From the NCBI GenBank assembly GCA_000333855.2, contig CM007316.1, positions 754,385 to 806,764 on the forward strand: 52,380 bases of DNA, given 5' to 3'. The notes beneath the pieces were generated by a model, which did no database searches, was not told where the DNA came from, and saw nothing but the letters and a program-made list of their open reading frames with translations. Origin of the DNA: Endotrypanum monterogeii. Lineage: Eukaryota; Euglenozoa; Kinetoplastea; Trypanosomatida; Trypanosomatidae. Shown in pieces: positions 50,107-52,380 of the stretch (position 1 is its first letter; each line of letters begins with the position of its first letter). Made by a program: the position numbers and the translations under genes.

Positions 50107-52263
50107 TCAGCGTGCTTTCGCTACACTCGCCGACAAATCGATCACTTTATCCGCCACCTCTGACACTCGGTGATCGTGCGTTGAGATGAGCACTGTTTTA
50201 TGATAGGTGTCACGCAGCTCCCTAAAAGTGTCCAGTAGCACTTTTACAGCGGCCCCGTCGAGGCCAGTGGTAGGCTCATCTAGGAGAACAAGCGAGTACC
50301 CATCCGTCTGCGCGAAGATGCGCGCCAACGCGATGCGCTGAAGCTGACCCCCGCTGAACGGTGGGTGGTCAGCGCTCTCGATGAAGGTGCCAAAGGGATC
50401 GCTCAGGAAGCTAGCGCATCCGCTTTTAACCGATGCTTCCATGACACGGCGCTGCAGCTCTGCAAAGGTCGGCGCAGTATCTGTCGACTCAATTTTTTTG
50501 CTCAAGGGCGTTTCAGACCCTGCGGCCTCGGCCCGAGACGTGCAACCTCCAAAACCCGATAGATTTGTAAGCAGGATGTTTTCTGCCACCGTGCCAATGA
50601 AGACGGCATGCTGCTGCTCCAAGAGCACTGCTCGTCTCTGCGTACGCACAGCGCCTGAGTGGGGCCGCACCAGACCACAAAGCAGTCGCAGACAAGTGCT
50701 CTTCCCACACCCGCTGGGACCGAAAAGCACTGTGATGCCCCCGACAGCCGCTGTGAAGCTCACCCTCGACAAACCGTTGTTGCGCTGACCGCCGGCGACA
50801 GCACCCGTCTGTCTCTTCAGAGTGGCCACTGCGTCCCCCGAGCCAGCGGGGAGACCGACCTCGCTGAAAAAAGCCGGTACCGCGGGGTACGAGAAACTGA
50901 CGTCATCCAAAGCTACAGTTGCTGTAACGGAGTCTTGTACATCGATCACGACCGACTCCGAAGCCGCAGCGCCATCGTCCCCTGGGGTGATAGCCATGGG
51001 CTCTGAGTACCAGCGTAGCATCGCCTCCAACGTCTTGAGACGCCCGAGCGCCGCGCGCAGCTCGCCCACAGCAGACGAGAGGGACGTCAATGTGTTCACG
51101 AATGACTGGAAGCAAGCGAAGTACAGGATAGTGTGTCGCATACTGAGCTTCCCTTTCCGCTGGTAATAACTCGACAGCCCGAGCGCCACGACAAGAATGA
51201 GACGAGTGAGACCGGAGCTGATGGCAGCGTAGCCGTGGATGCTGCGGTTAAGAGCATCGGTGAGTCGTCGCACCTGCCCTAAACGTTCTGCCGTACGGTC
51301 CAGCACAAAATCATTGCAACGGAAGACAAAGACAGTTTCACAGCGCTGCAGAATATTCGCGATATACGCCTGCACACTCGTCTCCTCTGTCGTCACGTGG
51401 CTACCCTGGCGATGTAAAGACATTCCTTGGAAAAAGAAGAGAGACTGAACGAGAATAACACCCACCAATATGGTCAGAGTGAGCTCATAAGAAAGAAAAC
51501 ACATCACGGAAAAAAATCCGATTGTGTACATCACTTGTGAGAGCACGTTTGTGACTAACTCACCTACCGCATCATTCAAGGCTCGGCCACTGCTAGTAAT
51601 CAGCTGGGCCAGCTTTACAGCATTCACTACAGCGACACGATCGGGATGAGGCGTGTGGAGAATGCGCCGTACACTGTCTTGCATCAAAGAATTTTGAGCA
51701 CCAGTTCCCGCGTAGTAAGCAAGCAGATGAGCGAGCAAGGAAGCGATGTGGTAGCCGATTATTGTCACCGCCATAAGCAGGCAGCGGCAAAGAACTCCCT
51801 CAGCGTAGGGGTATAGTACGGCAACCGATTCTGTGCCACTGCCGTTACGGGCTACATCAGACCAACCGCGAAGAGCAGCGAAGCACACTGGAAGAAGCGG
51901 TTTGAAAAGACGCTCGCTGAGCACACCGAGGCCAAGAAAAGAAAATCGAGCCTCGCCGACTTCGGGGGTTTCTACAAAAGCCTTACCTGGGGCCGTCAGC
52001 GTCGCCGCCTCTAATGCCGCCACAGTAGAATTTCCCGCCCCATATTCGGACCCCTCGATAGTCATGGAAGCCTTTTCGGTACCATATAACACGATCTCCT
52101 CAGCGAGGGCAGGAATCGTGATGCTCAGCAGCGTTGCGCCAGCCATAAAGAGACTGGATAAAAGAATAACACGCCGCTGAGAGGAGATATGGCTGTAGGA
52201 AAAACTTAGGAGCTGCCGCGTACTGCTAGTCTCCCACGCCGTGTCTTTCATCGATGGGTACAT
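50107..52263 (-). CDS. ABC half-transporter, ABCB-like exporter, 718 aa
   Basis: One transmembrane domain is followed by one ATP-binding domain, the layout of half-transporters such as TAP, MDL and ATM, which work as dimers. Hydrophobic segments lie at about residues 33-55, 150-185, 240-285 and 340-400. In the ATPase domain Walker A is GPSGCGKST (about 512-520), the Q-loop region is LLEQQHAVFIGTVAENIL, the signature is FSGGQ (about 634) in place of LSGGQ, Walker B is LVLLDEP (about 657) with D-loop GLDG, and the switch His is in ISTHDH (about 692). Extra loops interrupt the domain after the SFSYP strand and before the signature. All catalytic residues look intact. The substrate and membrane cannot be read from sequence. 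The start is the first ATG. No neighbouring partner half is seen. Confidence 0.88.
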   Translation of the reverse strand: MYPSMKDTAWETSSTRQLLSFSYSHISSQRRVILLSSLFMAGATLLSITIPALAEEIVLYGTEKASMTIEGSEYGAGNSTVAALEAATLTAPGKAFVETPEVGEARFSFLGLGVLSERLFKPLLPVCFAALRGWSDVARNGSGTESVAVLYPYAEGVLCRCLLMAVTIIGYHIASLLAHLLAYYAGTGAQNSLMQDSVRRILHTPHPDRVAVVNAVKLAQLITSSGRALNDAVGELVTNVLSQVMYTIGFFSVMCFLSYELTLTILVGVILVQSLFFFQGMSLHRQGSHVTTEETSVQAYIANILQRCETVFVFRCNDFVLDRTAERLGQVRRLTDALNRSIHGYAAISSGLTRLILVVALGLSSYYQRKGKLSMRHTILYFACFQSFVNTLTSLSSAVGELRAALGRLKTLEAMLRWYSEPMAITPGDDGAAASESVVIDVQDSVTATVALDDVSFSYPAVPAFFSEVGLPAGSGDAVATLKRQTGAVAGGQRNNGLSRVSFTAAVGGITVLFGPSGCGKSTCLRLLCGLVRPHSGAVRTQRRAVLLEQQHAVFIGTVAENILLTNLSGFGGCTSRAEAAGSETPLSKKIESTDTAPTFAELQRRVMEASVKSGCASFLSDPFGTFIESADHPPFSGGQLQRIALARIFAQTDGYSLVLLDEPTTGLDGAAVKVLLDTFRELRDTYHKTVLISTHDHRVSEVADKVIDLSASVAKAR

Positions 52264-52380
52264 CCCCAGTGCACGCAGTGAAGTTGGCTATGAGATTCAC
52301 AAACGTGTTCTAGGCTCAGAGTTCCACCCACCAAAAAATATGTTGCATACTATGAAACAGATCGTATGTTTATATATATA
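52264..52380. other. Upstream flank of the ABC transporter gene
   Basis: 117 bases at the end of the window, the 5' side of the ABC transporter gene, ending in a TATATA run. No gene is seen. Confidence 0.5.

Overview
The window looks like a piece of a trypanosomatid (kinetoplastid flagellate) chromosome. All 18 protein genes I can support lie on the minus strand. None has an intron. They are separated by long, pyrimidine-rich (on the sense strand), microsatellite-filled spacers, as in a polycistronic transcription unit whose mRNAs are matured by spliced-leader trans-splicing and polyadenylation. Several genes have a polypyrimidine tract followed by AG about 18 to 32 nt upstream of the ATG, which also helps to choose start codons. 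No strand switch, tRNA, rRNA, transposon or CRISPR array was recognised. Genus and species cannot be fixed from the sequence alone.

Reading in transcription direction, from high to low coordinates, the genes are: an ABC half-transporter (50107-52263); a small single-membrane-span protein (49248-49523); a 905-aa protein of unknown function (45184-47901); the small GTPase Rab2 (42454-43089); a p24/TMED2-type cargo receptor (38719-39384); the flagellar protein CFAP161 (36110-36997); a canopy/saposin-like ER protein (33710-34825); a small protein with the endosulfine signature FDSADY (31778-32065); the flagellar protein CFAP100 (27461-29689); a small basic protein (25926-26372); the 18S rRNA aminocarboxypropyltransferase TSR3 (24208-25080); a small Cys-rich CX9C candidate (23533-23841); a 472-aa Ser-rich unknown (19958-21376); an acylglycerophosphate acyltransferase (17786-18658); a DNAJB13-type radial-spoke HSP40 (13713-14687); a 784-aa coiled-coil protein (9527-11881); a RUS/DUF647 membrane protein (5064-6884); and a 496-aa charged helical unknown (718-2208).

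Neighbouring genes in such units are normally not functionally linked. Two themes do recur here: axoneme parts (CFAP161, CFAP100, the DNAJB13 homologue) and the early secretory pathway (Rab2, p24, canopy). The most interesting points are the endosulfine-like phosphatase-inhibitor candidate, the J-domain protein whose HPD triad is HPH, and a scaffold gap at 12100-12119. Both flanks of that gap look like noisy second copies of the same sequence, so the gap is probably an unmerged overlap. About 40 percent of the window is coding.
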